A DNA stretch of 64,000 bases, taken from positions 722,189,828 through 722,253,827 of the forward strand of contig CM066036.1 of NCBI GenBank assembly GCA_033557465.1, read 5' to 3'. The notes under the pieces were generated by a model. It was not told the DNA's origin. It made no database searches and was given only the letters and a program-made list of their open reading frames with translations. Below, one piece after another: positions 42,861 to 54,031 of this stretch. This DNA comes from Ichthyophis bannanicus (taxonomy: Eukaryota > Chordata > Amphibia > Gymnophiona > Ichthyophiidae). A program made the translations under genes and the position numbers. The stretch's first letter is position 1; every line of letters starts with the position of its first letter.

Positions 42861-43329
42861 TTACTTCCGCTTTTGTGTAAAGGGACCACATATGCATCTC
42901 TCTGTACCTGTTTGTGAGTGTTTTCTGAGGTCCTGCTCCTGGTCCTTCATCTGTGAACACAGAAAAGAAATCATTTCTTAAGCAAATCCATTGATGAGGT
43001 ATCAGTGTCTTCAAAGAGCTGGGAAAGAGAGACTAAAAGCAGAGTTTTAAACCTACACCACCAAAGAAAATATTTCCCCTTTTTTAAATAAAGCACCAAA
43101 AAGAACATAACTGTGTTTTAAAAATGTATCAAACCCCTTTTTAAGAGCTCTCAGGAAGAGAGCTAGTAGTTGAAAGCCACACACTCATACCTTTGCTTGA
43201 AATGCAGCGCCCCTGTTAGGATGTTTCCAGATCTCAAAAATGTCCCTAAAGTCCAGCATCACGTCTAAGTTTAGACCTGCAATGGCAGGGAAAAGACCAG
43301 AGATATATATTTTTTGGTCACAAACCCAG
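42861..43329. other. Intergenic DNA, no gene seen
   Basis: It may hold further decayed CR1 5' sequence. No block could be read with confidence. Confidence 0.4.
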
Positions 43330-43480
43330 AAGTAATTTATCTATTTAATTAACTCATTTTATATACTGCCTTTTGACACATCAAGGTGGCTTCCATTGAC
43401 CAGTAATTTAACGTGGGATACATAGAACTTTAATTGTCATAGGCAACCTCAAATTTCAACAAGGAACTTAAGTAACTATA
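43330..43480 (-). mobile_element. L2-like LINE 3' tail, reversed
   Basis: The plus strand reads TTTATATACTGCCTTTTGAC, then ATCAAGGTGGCTTCC, the complement of a LINE tail of the GCAGTATATAAA type. Confidence 0.5.
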
Positions 43481-43899
43481 TACAGGTGTATGAAACTAAC
43501 GAGTATATGCATGAAATGCTAACAGTACTTGACTGATGTAACATGGGTTAGATACATTCTTCTGACGGGGAGGCTAGGGGAAGGGGTAGGAGTGACCAGG
43601 GGGAGGGGAGGGTAATAGTAGGGTCTCAGAAGTAATAGTGCATGAGCAAAAAACAAACAAGTTGGCTGTGTATCATGGGGCTCTAAGACTCCTGAGAGAG
43701 AAGTACACTTAAAGTCAGGGGTTGCGCGTGTGATTCCAAAGACAAGCAGTGAAGAACAACAGAAAGAATGAGGCAGCGAGAGTGGATGGAGCGAGAGTGC
43801 CTGTGGATACTGGGTAAAATGTTGATCAGGAAACTATGCTTAAAGTTCACAAGTTTAAAACTGTACACTTGCAATGTGACGCAATGGCACATTCCCATC

Positions 43900-44200
43900 C
43901 CCCCCCCCTTCGCAGAATCAGGCAGATGGGGGGGGGGTACATGTATGTGTATCATAGAGCAGATCGGTGGGTAAGTGTCTTTGGGATTGTTGAATAGTGC
44001 ATGTGTTTGTGTGTGTCATGAGGCACATTTGTGTGTGTGTGTTTTGGAGGTGCACGCATTTGTGTGTGTGTCAAGAGTGTGCATTCATATGTGTGCGCGC
44101 ATCTGTCATGTGGACTATCAGGGGCTGCTTACATGTGTATGTGTATGCCTCGTGAGTGTGTATCAAGGGCTGCATGCATTTGTGTGTACATTGTGGAGGG
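43900..44200. repeat. Simple-sequence region: C and G runs, then GT-rich
   Basis: A run of ten C (about 43,898) and a run of nine G (about 43,929) face each other across 22 bases as an inverted pair. From 43,994 to 44,190 the strand is TGTG-rich with interruptions. Open frames here are low-complexity. Confidence 0.7.
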
Positions 44201-44225
44201 TTATTGGAGGGGGCTAGATGTTTCA

Positions 44226-44683
44226 TGGGGGGTGCCAGCATCAACATAAGATGAACTAGGCAGTCGCCTAGATTATCAGACCTCTGGGAGCATCTATTGC
44301 CACTGTGGCTGCCCCTATCAGAGGTTTGCAGTGGCAGCAATGGCTTAGAACCATGATGCAGTGCTTACCTAAACACTTTGGAGCTTTGTCATGATTTCTG
44401 TTTCTTATCAGTTGCTTCCGCCCCCTCTGACACAGACTTCTAGTTTGCATAAACCAGAAGTCTGCATCAGAGGAGGCGGAAGAGGCAGATAGGAGAAGAC
44501 AGAAACCATGACGCAATGACAAAGTGTTTACGTAAGTGACATGTCATGGTTTCTGAGCCACCTCTGCCACTGCAAGCCACAGAGAGGGGAGGCGGCAGCG
44601 GCAATGATGGCGGGGAGACAGCAGGAGTGTGGCAGGATGGAGGACCTACCTAAAGTGCCTCCAATCCTTGCACCGGCCCTGGA
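44226..44683. mobile_element. Foldback MITE
   Basis: A long imperfect palindrome centred near 44,446: CAGACTTCT ... AGAAGTCTG in the core, and AAACACTTTG ... CAAAGTGTTT further out. The right end ACCGGCCCTG resembles the common hAT-type CAGGGCCGGT end. The left end near GGTGCCAGCATC is decayed. Confidence 0.6.
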
Positions 44684-44689
44684 ACTAAT

Positions 44690-45932
44690 TCATGAGGGGA
44701 AGCTCATGCTTTGTGAAGCATGAAAAATGCTCACGGCGAGAGATTTTTTTTTCCTGCACCATAGAATTCTGTTGGAAGATAGGGTTGTACAGTATTTAGA
44801 AAAAGAACTCTGAAGAAAAAAGGTAAAAAAAAGGCCTAAAAGTGATTGAATGTGAAATGTGGTTTCGGAGGGAGAGAGAGAGTGTGAGTGTAGTAGTATT
44901 TGAGAAACTGATTTTGTGCAGTTTCAGAGTTTTATATGAAATGGACACTGATTGACAAGGTAACTGGCAACTGATTGACGGGGTTCATTCAAAGCGACAC
45001 TGAGTAATTTTCTATGTGAGACTGAGTGAAAAAACGATATTTACTATCTGTTTGAAACTGATGTTTGGAAAATTGACTGACAAATCTCATTTTATCTGAG
45101 GCTCAAAGCTAATGTATGTGAGTCTGAGGAAAACAAATGATACTAATATCCTGAAAAATATATTTAAAGCAAGCAAGTGTGTTTTAAGTAAGCTTGTGTT
45201 AGTAATACAATTTAAAAGAACTAAAGAATTGGCTGCTGGTATGCCAAATTCTGCTGATACAGATTTCATAGAAAACTGTCATTTTGACTTGGAGTGACAT
45301 TTTAGAAGGGTCATCTAGGAAGAATCTGGAATGCCCAGAGCTGAATATTCAAAATTCCGGGGGAGTGGCAGCAGTGAAGGGAGGCAAGTAGAAGTGCCTT
45401 CTGAAATCGTTACGTTTCCATCCCTCAAAAATAAAAATCTCAGTAACCAGTTCTAAATACAGGACAACACGGCCAGGTAGGTGCACAACTGAAAGCCATT
45501 TCACCAATGTAGATGTCCTCAAATTGCAACCCTGCAGAATAAGGTACTTGGATGTCCCAGCAAGGGGAGGAATTCTGTTCTGAGATTAGCATGTCCTAGC
45601 CTGCTATTTGCAGGAAATATTAACTGTGGAGATAAAAGCACATTTTACTCATCCCCTTGGAAGCATTGTAGCCATGAAACAAGCATTTGTTTGTACCTTA
45701 TTCATGGTCAGGAGCAAGTATAGGCATGGACACCTGAACAACCAGGTCCAGACATACTTGTGCTGTTCTCAAATGACACTGTGAAGGGCATCTCAATTGA
45801 TTTTCACATATTCACCATGCCGCCATGCTATTTGGACATTCTCATGCTGGGGATGTTATTATACCCAGCTTTCTAAAATGGCTCCCCTTTGATCTCTTAA
45901 GGATGTTCAGGTTTGAGTATGCTAACCAAAGA

Positions 45933-45970
<38 letters not shown>

Positions 45971-46376
45971 CTGCTTTGGAATAGTTTAAAAGGAGCCAAA
46001 GTCAGTCACAGAAAAATCCCTTGTTATTGTTCAACAGCCAAAATGCTTCGGACACGAAAGCAGCTGTTCTAAACTAATTTAAGGCTGCTGAACACAGAAA
46101 TCATAATGAAAATGGCTGATTAGGTCTAGTTGCTAAGATATATGTTATTAATTAGTCATTAGGGGCCATTAACTGTGTATTATGCAACATTTGTGCGAGA
46201 TTGCGTAATCTCTACTTGCAACCAATAGAAATATCTGTCCAAAACCAAATAATGCAATCAGTATTTAAATTTGCATCACTTGACAGTATACATCTTAAGG
46301 TGTATTAGTCACAGAAAAATAAAAAAATAATTATTTTGCATTATTTTATGCCGAGAGGTCAATCACAGCGTATTCG
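44690..46376. other. Intergenic DNA with a (GT)n microsatellite
   Basis: No gene is seen. About sixteen GT units lie at 45,938-45,969. The part at 45,300-45,910 has words like those of the 24-kb repeat family and may be a further diverged copy. Confidence 0.45.
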
Positions 46377-46379
46377 GTG

Positions 46380-48126
46380 ATGCATCTTACTTGTGTTAAT
46401 AATGCAGATAATATCTGCTATATTTGTGGTGAAGTGATTTTTCCATCACAAAAATGGAATATGACTGTGGCGGTTAAGAAAGCCTACAACTTATATTTTG
46501 GCTGCAGAATAGGAGATCACAATAAGAGCTGGGTGCCACACATATGCTGCAATACATGTGCAACAAATCTCAGGCAATTCATGAATGGGAAAAGACAATC
46601 AATGCCTTTTGCCATTCCAATGATCTGGAGGGAGCTCACAGATCATGTCAGCAATTGCTACTTCTGCATGGTTCCTCCAATTCAGAAAGGTATATCCAGA
46701 AAGAGTAAATAGACTGCAATATCCAAACATTCCATCTGCAATACGCCCAGTGCCTCATGGAGAAGGGCTGCCGATTCCCCAAATGTCAGAATCATTATCA
46801 TTAGAATCAAGTGAGGAAGAGGAAGAAGTTTGTAGTCATGAACCATCAACCTCACATGACCCAGAGTTTCTTCTGGCCACTGCTAATGAGCCACAACTCA
46901 TAACACAAGGTGAATTGATCAACCTTGTCAGGGATTTGGATCTCCCAAAGAATAAAGCTGAGCTTTTGGGTTCCAGACTACAGCAGTGCAATCTTCTGGC
47001 TGGTGACATTCAAATTTATTTTTTCTGGGACCGTCAGAAAGACTTGGTGTCACTATTTTTCAAAGAAGGTGATCTTGCTGCATGCAACAACATAAAAGGT
47101 TTAATGGCAGCTCTCAATATCAGTTACAATACAGATGATTGGAGGCTCTTCATTGATTCATCTAAAATAAGTCTTAAAGCTATATTGCTGCATAATGGCA
47201 ACTTGCTACCATCAATTCCTAAAGGCCATGCAGCTTTTATGAAAGAGACTTATGACAATAAGAAACAACTTTTGAAATGTATAAACTATGGTCAACATCT
47301 ATGGTCAATTTGTGGTGACTTCAAAGTGGTCACCCTCTTGCTTGGTCTTCAGGGTGGATACACCAAGTACTGCTGCTTCCTGTGTGAATGGGATAGTCGT
47401 GCTAGAGATTATCATTTTGTCAAAAGGGACTGGCCACTCTGTCAGTCACTGGATCCTGGAAGCAAAAATGTTCTGTTTCTAGCACTTGTAGACAGCAACA
47501 AGATTTTGTTGCCTTCCTTGCACATCAGGTTGGGACTAATGAAAAACTTTGTCAAGGCGATGGATAAAACTAAACCTGCTTTCAGGTATCTTAGTGGTAA
47601 ATTTCCTAGACTGAGTGATGCCTAAGTTAAGGAAGGAGTTTTTGTTGGCCCTCAGATTCGTGCACTTCTTCAAGATGACGAATGTCTTTGTTTATTGCGT
47701 GGAAAGGAAAAGGCTGCATGGATAGCATTTGAATCAGTAAATAATTACCAAGAGATAGAAACATAGAAACATGATGACAGAAAAAGACCACAAGGCCCAT
47801 CTAGTCTGTCCTTCCATAACAACTACAACAGTCCACTTTTTACCTTTAGAGATCCTCTGTGTTGGTCCCATGCTTTTTTGAATTCAGTTATAGAAACATA
47901 GAAACATGATGACAGAAAAACAGATGACAGAAAAAAACAGATGACAGAAAAACATGATGACAGATTGTTCAAGATCTTCTCAAGGCATACAAAAATCTTG
48001 GTTGCAACATGTCCTTAAAGATTCATTTTCTACACTCTCATCTAGATTTTTTTTCCACAAAATTGCGGAGCAGTAAGTGATGAACATGGAAAACAATTTC
48101 ACCAAGACATTGTAGCCATGGAAAAG
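46380..48126 (+). pseudogene. Dispersed zinc-cluster protein ORF, 5' part
   Basis: A large protein frame, ATG at 46,380. The N-terminus has Cys/His pairs suggesting a zinc fold: NICYICGEVIF, WVPHICCNTCATNLRQF and SNCYFCMVPP. Then YPNIPSAIRPVPHGEGLP, LVRDLDLPKNKAELLGSRLQ, WRLFIDSSKISLKAILLHNG, SICGDFKVVTLLLGLQGGYT, YCCFLCEWDSRA, LGLMKNFVKAMDK and NMSLKIHFLHSHLDFF. I recall similar uncharacterised proteins in many copies in animal genomes, which points to a transposon gene, but I cannot name the superfamily. Lesions: a one-base insertion near 46,708, a TAA at 47,623-47,625 and a CR1 fragment at 47,757. The frame runs on to 48,126 (QDIVAMEK), where an 11.4-kb insert begins. Confidence 0.7.
47757..47966 (-). 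mobile_element. CR1/L3 3' end fragment with short tandem echo
   Basis: Nearly the same as 41,684-41,810 (GAAACATGATGACAGAAAAA, then AGATCCTCTGTGTTGGTCC), followed by three repeats of ACAGATGACAGAAAAA. It interrupts the zinc-cluster frame between NNYQEIE and IVQDLLKAYKN. Confidence 0.75.
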
Positions 48127-48469
48127 ACCCGGCTGCGAATTGACGCGGCCGGGCACAGGCGCGCAGTGGCGGGCCGAGGGTTGGGGGGGCGGGAGGGGTG
48201 GGGGGACGGCGAGGTCGGGCAATGAGCCTCATACAAAAAGCGCATCCAGCGCTGGCTCGGCCTCTTTCACCGCTCCCCCCCTTCCTAGAGGAAGACGGAC
48301 ACTCGAAAAAGGGGGGGGAGCGGCGAAAGAGGCCGAGCAAGCGCCGGACACGCTTTTTATATGCTGCTCGTTGCCTGCCCTCGCCGTCCCCCCGCCCCTC
48401 CCGCCCCCCTCAAACCTCGGCCAGCCACTGCGCGTCTGTGCCCGGCTGCGTTAATTCGCGGCCGGGTCT
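48127..48469. repeat. GC-rich foldback at the outer end of the left Ngaro copy
   Basis: A 343-bp palindrome. The left end GACCCGGCTGCGAATTGACG pairs with the complement of the right end (GACCCGGCCGCGAATTAACG in minus sense). The arms include CGGCGAGG, the AAAAAGCG/CGCTTTTT words and AAAGAGGCCGAGC. In minus sense a TATAAAAAG lies near 48,361, and the other arm has TACAAAAAG. It could be a promoter-bearing end of the element or a separate MITE. The right Ngaro copy lacks it. Confidence 0.7.
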
Positions 48470-49077
48470 CAGCCACGCAACTGGCATGACAGCCTCGGGT
48501 TTTGCCTAACCTTACCCCGTCGCCTCTCCCCCACCCCCTCCCTCCAATAAGTCACACATTTCGCCAAGGGCTTTCCTTCAACAAACTGTTTCTATTTATT
48601 TAAAGACAATGGTTATTAACAGCACAAAAACTGTTGGCCACAGCATGCACGTAACAATCAACAAAACACTGTACACAATTCCTTTTGGCACCACCTGCCA
48701 TTTCAGCCTCTTCGAGAGACACAGCCAATATCCTACAGTCCTTGTAAGTGGCAGGAGGAAAATTGCCGTGAAAGCTTTTCCTCAGTCCTTAGTCTTCTCC
48801 ATATCCTTCAGTCGAAAAGCTGTTACGCCTGCCGTTCAAGCAGACTTGGCAACCTTTTCTTACTTTACCCCCCTTTTGCCCGCCGTCAAAGAAAGGCAAG
48901 GGGCCCTCTGCGCGGTGTTCTTGTCGCCTTATCAATCTCTCCGGGGCAGGTCCGTGTTTCTCTCCTGCACCTCTCCCCCTTTACTTAAAGACTAGGCTGT
49001 GTTCTCTTTCACCGGGTGCGTTTTTCCTGCCAACCCCGACAACAGCGAATCTTCGCTTGTTGACGGGGCCCCACTGA

Positions 49078-49690
49078 TCAACGCGCCGCTGTGGCCAACA
49101 CCTGCTTCTGCCATAATCGTTCGACCGTGTCCTGTATGGCGCACAGAAAAATGGCCATTCCTATGTCTGAGAAGTGCACTCCATCTGCGCGATACAATCC
49201 CGGGCATCTCTCTTCTATGAGGTCATGCTTGATGCTGTAACCCCCTATTGCCCCCATGAAGCGGGCCATCCACTTGTTCACTTTTTGTCTTGTCCTCTCC
49301 AATGCCCTGTGCGAGTTCTCGCCCCGCCACACACGCCGTGGTATGATGTGGGACCATGCCAGGAGTGTCCCGGGAAAGGTGTTTGCCAGTGTCAGCAGGT
49401 CGCTTTGCATCTTTTTGGTGACCTCGATGCTGCATGTGGACACAAGGTCGTTGCCCCCCAAGTGGATCACAATCATCACTGGGTTCCCGGTCAATCTCTT
49501 CCTTTGCAGCAGGGATGGCACCAGCTGGTCCCACACCATACCCCGTCGTCCCAACCACACCACGGAAACCTCAGCACCTGGTAATCCCAAATTCAACCCC
49601 TGTGGTCTGCACCGAGTCCGTCTTTGGCCCAGTGAACAAATGAATGGTCACATATCCACACTTCACGAGGCCAGAGGCGGCGACTTACTC
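49078..49690 (-). pseudogene. Ngaro-4L SGNH hydrolase
   Basis: 49,690-49,605 has the block I region WICDHSFVHWAKDGLGADHR. After a one-base shift near 49,600 the main frame continues with NLGLPGAEVSVVWLGRRG, MIVIHLGGNDLVSTCSIE (Gly-Asn-Asp), LLAWSHIIPRRVWRG and YRADGVHFSDIGMAIF (Asp and His). It is nearly complete and ends at 49,078. Because HSF keeps the Ser, the active site is complete apart from the shift. Confidence 0.78.
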
Positions 49691-49857
49691 CTGCATTAGA
49701 TCACAATCGGAAAGATATGATTACAGCAGAACTATCCAACAATGATTATAACACATAACACTGATTTTATACAAAATGCTTCCACATGCCAGAATCACTT
49801 TACCCTTGCTCTCTACTTGTTACATTTTTCTTTTGTTTGTTTTAAACCCATCATTCC

Positions 49858-50730
49858 TCATTCCGCTGGACGTATATACAGTTTGTATCTATCCGAGCGC
49901 CATTGGCCTATATTCACAATCTGTTCTCTTGACATCCCAATGCTAGCTGCCTTTGAAGCAGCTCCAATGCGAAAGGAGTGCGAGCCGTATAAGCTTGCTT
50001 CCCGTCCCGTTCGTTCTATTACCAGCTTGAGTACTCTGATAAATTGGAAACGTGATAGGGGGGCACCATTCGCGTGCACGAACCATTGATTTCCTGAGTG
50101 TGCCCATAACTGTTGGTAGGCTAAAGCATTTCTCAGTGGGCATGAGGGGTCATTGTGCAATGCCGACAACACCACCTGTGCCCCTTTGCCCCCCGTGTCA
50201 GTTTTGGATCTGCGCAAGTGTAGCACTATGGCCCCTGTGAGTATGCTCACATCGCGCTTTTCCATACCTCCACAGGCAGTCTTGTGCTTCGAGGATGAAG
50301 AAGCCACTAGCTCCCCTACTCGAAACATTCCATAAAAGGCCTAGGAAAAGGCACATCTAAACAGCCTTGTCTCGTACTCATCGTAACACACTTGGTAAGT
50401 CGTTACCATCAGTTGTTGGAGCATCTGATGAGTGCTGGGGCGGCGTTGGTCTACTTTCCGGGGCTGCCCCAAGGACCAGCCTCTCATTACCTTCTTTATG
50501 ATAAACTCCGCCTTGGGACTCCTCTTACCCATAGCCTTTGCAAAAAATGATACCGCTGCCAAACGGGCTTGCACTGCTGCTTTTGTGTAGCCATTGCTTT
50601 TGCAATGCAAAATCCATCTCAGAATCGTTGCTACTTTAAATCTGTCTTCTTGCTGTATTATGGCTTCTCTGCAAAATGTTTGGTACTGTTCCCATGCCGC
50701 TATGTATTTACGCCTGGTATTTTCGGCCAA
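49858..50730 (-). pseudogene. Ngaro-4L tyrosine recombinase
   Basis: 50,730-50,341: AENTRRKYIAAWEQYQTFC, AAVQARLAAVSFFAKAMGK and DEYETRLFRCAFS. A TAG at 50,341-50,343 follows (Trp expected). 50,328-49,858 continues in the same frame: FRVGELVASSSSKH, LHLRRSKTDTGGKG, SHSFRIGAASKAASIGMS (His-x-x-Arg) and IGQWRSDRYKLYIRPAE with the nucleophile Tyr. A single visible stop separates it from an intact protein. Confidence 0.82.
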
Positions 50731-50735
50731 GGAGC

Positions 50736-51260
50736 CTAACAGGAGCTCCCATACCTCGGTGGACCATACTCCCAGACATGATTGGGCACAGCTGTCTTGA
50801 CTGCGTCTGCCTCGGGAGCCAGTTGGTGAAAAAGCCTGATCTTACAACGAGAAAGAGCATCGGCAATGTTATTATTTTTGCCTTCAATGTGCTCCGCTCT
50901 CAGGGTTATGTTATGCACCAGGCATAGTAACAATATTTGTCTTAATAGTGCCACTACCCTTGGTGTCTTAGCTCTCATACTGTTCACTGCCCACACCACA
51001 GCTAGGTTATCAATATGGAAGGTGATAGCTCTGTTGGCTAGCCCTGGTGCTCAGATACATAAGGCTACCATTAACGGGAAGAGCTCCAGGAACGTGATGT
51101 CCCTGGTGGTCCCTTCGGTTTGCCATTCCCTGGGCCATGTCTCTGAGCACCACGCCCCTTTGTAGTAGATGCCGACACCAATCCCCCCCCCCCCCGAGGC
51201 ATCGGTGAAGAATTTGAGTTCCACATTAGATACCAGGAGTGCTTGCCAGAAGGCAAGGCC
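50736..51260 (-). pseudogene. Ngaro-4L RNase H
   Basis: ELKFFTDASGGGG (Asp), YYKGAWCSETWPREW and ITFLELFPLMVALCI. A TGA at 51,053-51,051 follows where Trp is expected. Then the frame continues with VWAVNSMRAKTPRVVALLRQ and LRAEHIEGKNNNIADALSRC. Confidence 0.8.
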
Positions 51261-51973
51261 ATTGAAGGTGCGAAGGAATTGCAGCCAGACCTGCAGGTCT
51301 TCCCGTATTTCCCAGGTGACCCGGATGCGATGGTATCTTTTTGAGATACCTCTCATTGCCCATGCCATGCGGCAGCAGAAAACCCTCCCCATGGGTATCA
51401 CCCTGCATGCGAAGCATAGCAGGCCCAGTATTGACTGAAATTGTTGCAGCGTCGCTTTTCGCTGGCTGTGAAGTAGTTGAATATCTTTCCTCAACTTCAG
51501 CACCTTATCTGCTGGCAAACGTGACCTGTGTGCTGGCACATCTAACTGTATGCCCAGGAAGGTGATGATCCTTTTCGGGCCATCTGTCTTTTCTTTCGCT
51601 AGTGGGATTCCAAACGACTGTGCCATCCGTTCAAAGATATCCAATATCCTTTTGCAGTCGTCATGGTCTTTTCCTACAAACAGGAAATCATCCAGATAGT
51701 GTACAACCGTGTTGGCGCCCGCCAGGTCTTCCACTATCCAATGTAGGAATGAACTAAATTGTTCGAAGTATGCGCATGATACCGCGCATCCCATGGGCAA
51801 ACATTTATCATAGAAGAACTCCCCATTGAACGAGAAACCCAATAATGGGAAAGACTCGGGATGTACCGGCAATAGCCAGAACGCAAACTCTATGTCTGCC
51901 TTCGCCAGCTGTGCTCGCGGCCCCTTACTTCGTATGAGCATAATTGCCTGATCAATGGTTGCATACTTAACAG

Positions 51974-52332
51974 ACGACACAAGAAGCAGGAGACGTCGGA
52001 TGAACAGTTGAGTCTTTATTTGATAGGGACCCCAACGCGTTTCGGCAACGCCTTCCTCAGGGGGATTACAACGTTCAAATGCTCAACTACGGGAATGTGT
52101 GTTATAGATGTCTCTCTCTCGTTCTTGTTGTTCGAGTCGGTAGGAACAAACGCGTTTGTTCTACAGTCTAAGCGCTTTGTCCAACACCCGGAATTTCCGG
52201 AAAGATGAATCCGGAAGCGGAAGTGTTCTTGCCAGATGTTTACCATAAAGACTCAACTGTTCATCCGACGTCTCCTGCTTCTTGTGTCGTCTTATATTGC
52301 TTGCAGGAGGCCTGCTCCTCCTTGTGTTTCCT
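51974..52332 (-). mobile_element. Penelope-like non-autonomous insertion
   Basis: About 359 bp inserted in the RT gene and flanked by a 15-bp duplication, TGCATACTTAACAGA (51,960-51,974 and 52,332-52,346). A 47-bp stretch (51,973-52,019) is repeated exactly as its complement at 52,245-52,291. The inside holds a hammerhead core on the minus strand (52,028-52,066) and AATAAAG just downstream of it. There is no coding capacity. Terminal hammerheads and inverted end duplications are known for Penelope-like elements. Confidence 0.8.
52028..52066 (-). ncRNA. Hammerhead ribozyme motif 2
   Basis: On the minus strand: CCCC, core CTGAGGA (52,060-52,054), A, stem II GGC-GTT-GCC, GAAA, ACGCGT, T, GGGG. 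It is the same as motif 1 except one base at the variable position of CTGANGA. All core bases are kept. AATAAAG follows about 13 nt downstream. Confidence 0.8.
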
Positions 52333-52705
52333 GCATACTTAACAGAACATAACACCGGATCAATATAATCATTAACTGACTTTCCCTCCGGGTATGATAG
52401 GTTATGAATTAACCGGAATTGTCCTGACTCCTTTTTAGGTATAACCCCCAATGGGGAGATTATGATGTCCTTGAATGGGGGTGTATGGAAAGGACCCGCT
52501 ATTCTCCCCATACCTATTTCTTTTGCTATCTTGCTGTGCGCGATCTCGTTGTGTTTTTGGACAGATGGTGGGTTATTTATAAGGCGCGTTTGTGCTTTTT
52601 TAAATTATTATTAGGGATGGGATGCGGAAACCCTGCGAGAAGCCCTTTTCAATACTGATAGCTATATCCCGCTTAGGGTAGGCTCTTAGCCATGGACTCA
52701 TATTC

Positions 52706-53494
52706 TCAAGCCTGATGGGTGTTGGGGCCAACTCCCTCGGTTGAGCGCTGCTGTAACGTTCTGAAAGGCTTGGCCTTCCTTGCTGCCCTGCAGGTGAAAG
52801 CAAGGTGTCCACCTCCGCATACTGAGCAGGAATGCTTGAATTTACAAGGCTGCCATGTACAACTCCCTGCGTTGTACTGTCGGCATGCCCGTCTCCCTGC
52901 CAACTAGTTGGTTTGCCGCCCTTGCGTGTTCTGAAAAGGCTGTTGCCATTGCGTGCTAGGCAGAGGCTGCTGTAGCCCGTCCTGACACCATGGCCTTTTG
53001 GGCGCCATGTCTTCTGACCACATGTCCAGAATTCTGTGATGCCATGCTAGGGTGGGATCTTCAGCCATGCTTCTCCTGAACTTCACATCGTAGTTCAGCC
53101 AGGCCCACCCCCCGTATTGTTTATGCGCTCTGGTGATCGTGTCTAGGTATCTGGTCAGATATGGCCCCGATTCGGGTTCTTTCTCCATCACCACGCTCAT
53201 AAAGATGTGGAATGCTGTCACCCAATTGTTAATTGATTTGGGAATTTTAGGTTTCCTATCCCTCTCACTTCTTTTATCCTTATCTTTTCCACTGTTTGAT
53301 TCGTCATCCTGATCTCTGAGCAGGAGAGAGAATGGGTCAATATATTCTCGCCTCCAAATTTTCTTTTTGATCTTTTTGGGTACAGACACAGCCAGGGAGC
53401 TCACCCCGCAGCGTGGATCGTGACTGGTATCGCGCCAATCTAGCTGCGTTCTTTGGGCCGCCCCAGATGGCGTGCTCCCGTGCTCGTGCGCCAC
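52706..53494 (-). pseudogene. Ngaro-4L gag and zinc knuckle
   Basis: 53,494-52,904: SLAVSVPKKIKKKIWRREYI, KSINNWVTAFHIFMSVVMEK and YGGWAWLNYDVKFRRSMAED, the same block as in Ngaro-3 gag. 52,903-52,706: CRQYNAGSCTWQPCKFKHSC and SVCGGGHLAFTC (zinc cluster). The region N-terminal to SLAVSVP is mostly deleted relative to the right copy. Confidence 0.75.
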
Positions 53495-53499
53495 TCGTT

Positions 53500-53950
53500 T
53501 CCTATAGCCATATATCTATCTATCTATCTATGTTATCTATACATATCTATATATATCACTATCTAAACATCTTTATATACATATATCCCCTTGGCAATGA
53601 TCAAAGATATTCCTGGCTGCATCACCCCCTCATTCCCGATTGAACATTAATACAATCCCCATTTTTTGTAAGGCTGCCATCTCATGGTCAAAAGCGGGAT
53701 TGCAGACTGTTAGGATTATTTTGTTCTGTTGTGATATTGAAGATTACCAGGGAATAAAGAAATGGGGATTGTATTAATGTTCAATCGGGAATGAGGGGGT
53801 GATGCAGCCAGGAATATCTGTGATCATTGTATATAAAGATGTTTAGATAGTGATATATATAGATATGTATAGATATATGTAGATATGTAGATATAAATGA
53901 ATATTGATAGCTCTAGATAGATATATGGCTATAGGAAACGAGTGGCGCAC
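53500..53950. repeat. Centre of the Ngaro inverted pair
   Basis: 53,500-53,663 and 53,760-53,950 are inverted copies (TATAGCCATATATCTATC against its complement, and AATGTTCAATCGGGAATGAG). Between them lie 96 unpaired bases (53,664-53,759). The arms contain interrupted (ATCT)n. These are the 5' ends of both Ngaro copies. Confidence 0.85.
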
Positions 53951-54031
53951 GGGATTGAGGCAAGCATCCGAGACTGAGAGTAATGTAGACTTTCCATTAC
54001 CTCTGCGTAGTAATTTTATCCTAGTTAAGAG

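Larger units (their letters stand above)
51261..52511 (-). pseudogene. Ngaro-4L reverse transcriptase, split by an insertion
   Basis: 52,511-52,346: GRIAGPFHTPPFKDIIISPL, GVIPKKESGQFRLIHNLSYP and PVLCSVKYA. The Penelope-like insertion follows. 51,973-51,261 resumes at SVKYATIDQAIMLI, then KADIEFAFWLLPVHPESFPL, CLPMGCAVSCAYFEQFSSFL, NTVVHYLDDFLFVGKDHDD (YLDD) and IITFLGIQLDVPAHR. Without the insertion the domain would be open. Confidence 0.85.
48470..53663 (-). mobile_element. Ngaro-4L: left, minus-strand copy
   Basis: A different subfamily from Ngaro-1 to -3. Order in sense: AT-rich 5' end (53,663-53,500), gag with an internal deletion at its start, zinc knuckle, RT (split by a Penelope-like insertion at 51,974-52,332), RNase H, tyrosine recombinase, SGNH hydrolase and 3' UTR (48,990-48,470). 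Compared with the right copy it lacks about 640 bp at the gag N-terminus (joined near 53,485). Confidence 0.85.

Noticed and set aside
43975..44249. Cys/Val-rich small proteins
   Set aside because: They are translations of a TGTG-rich simple repeat.
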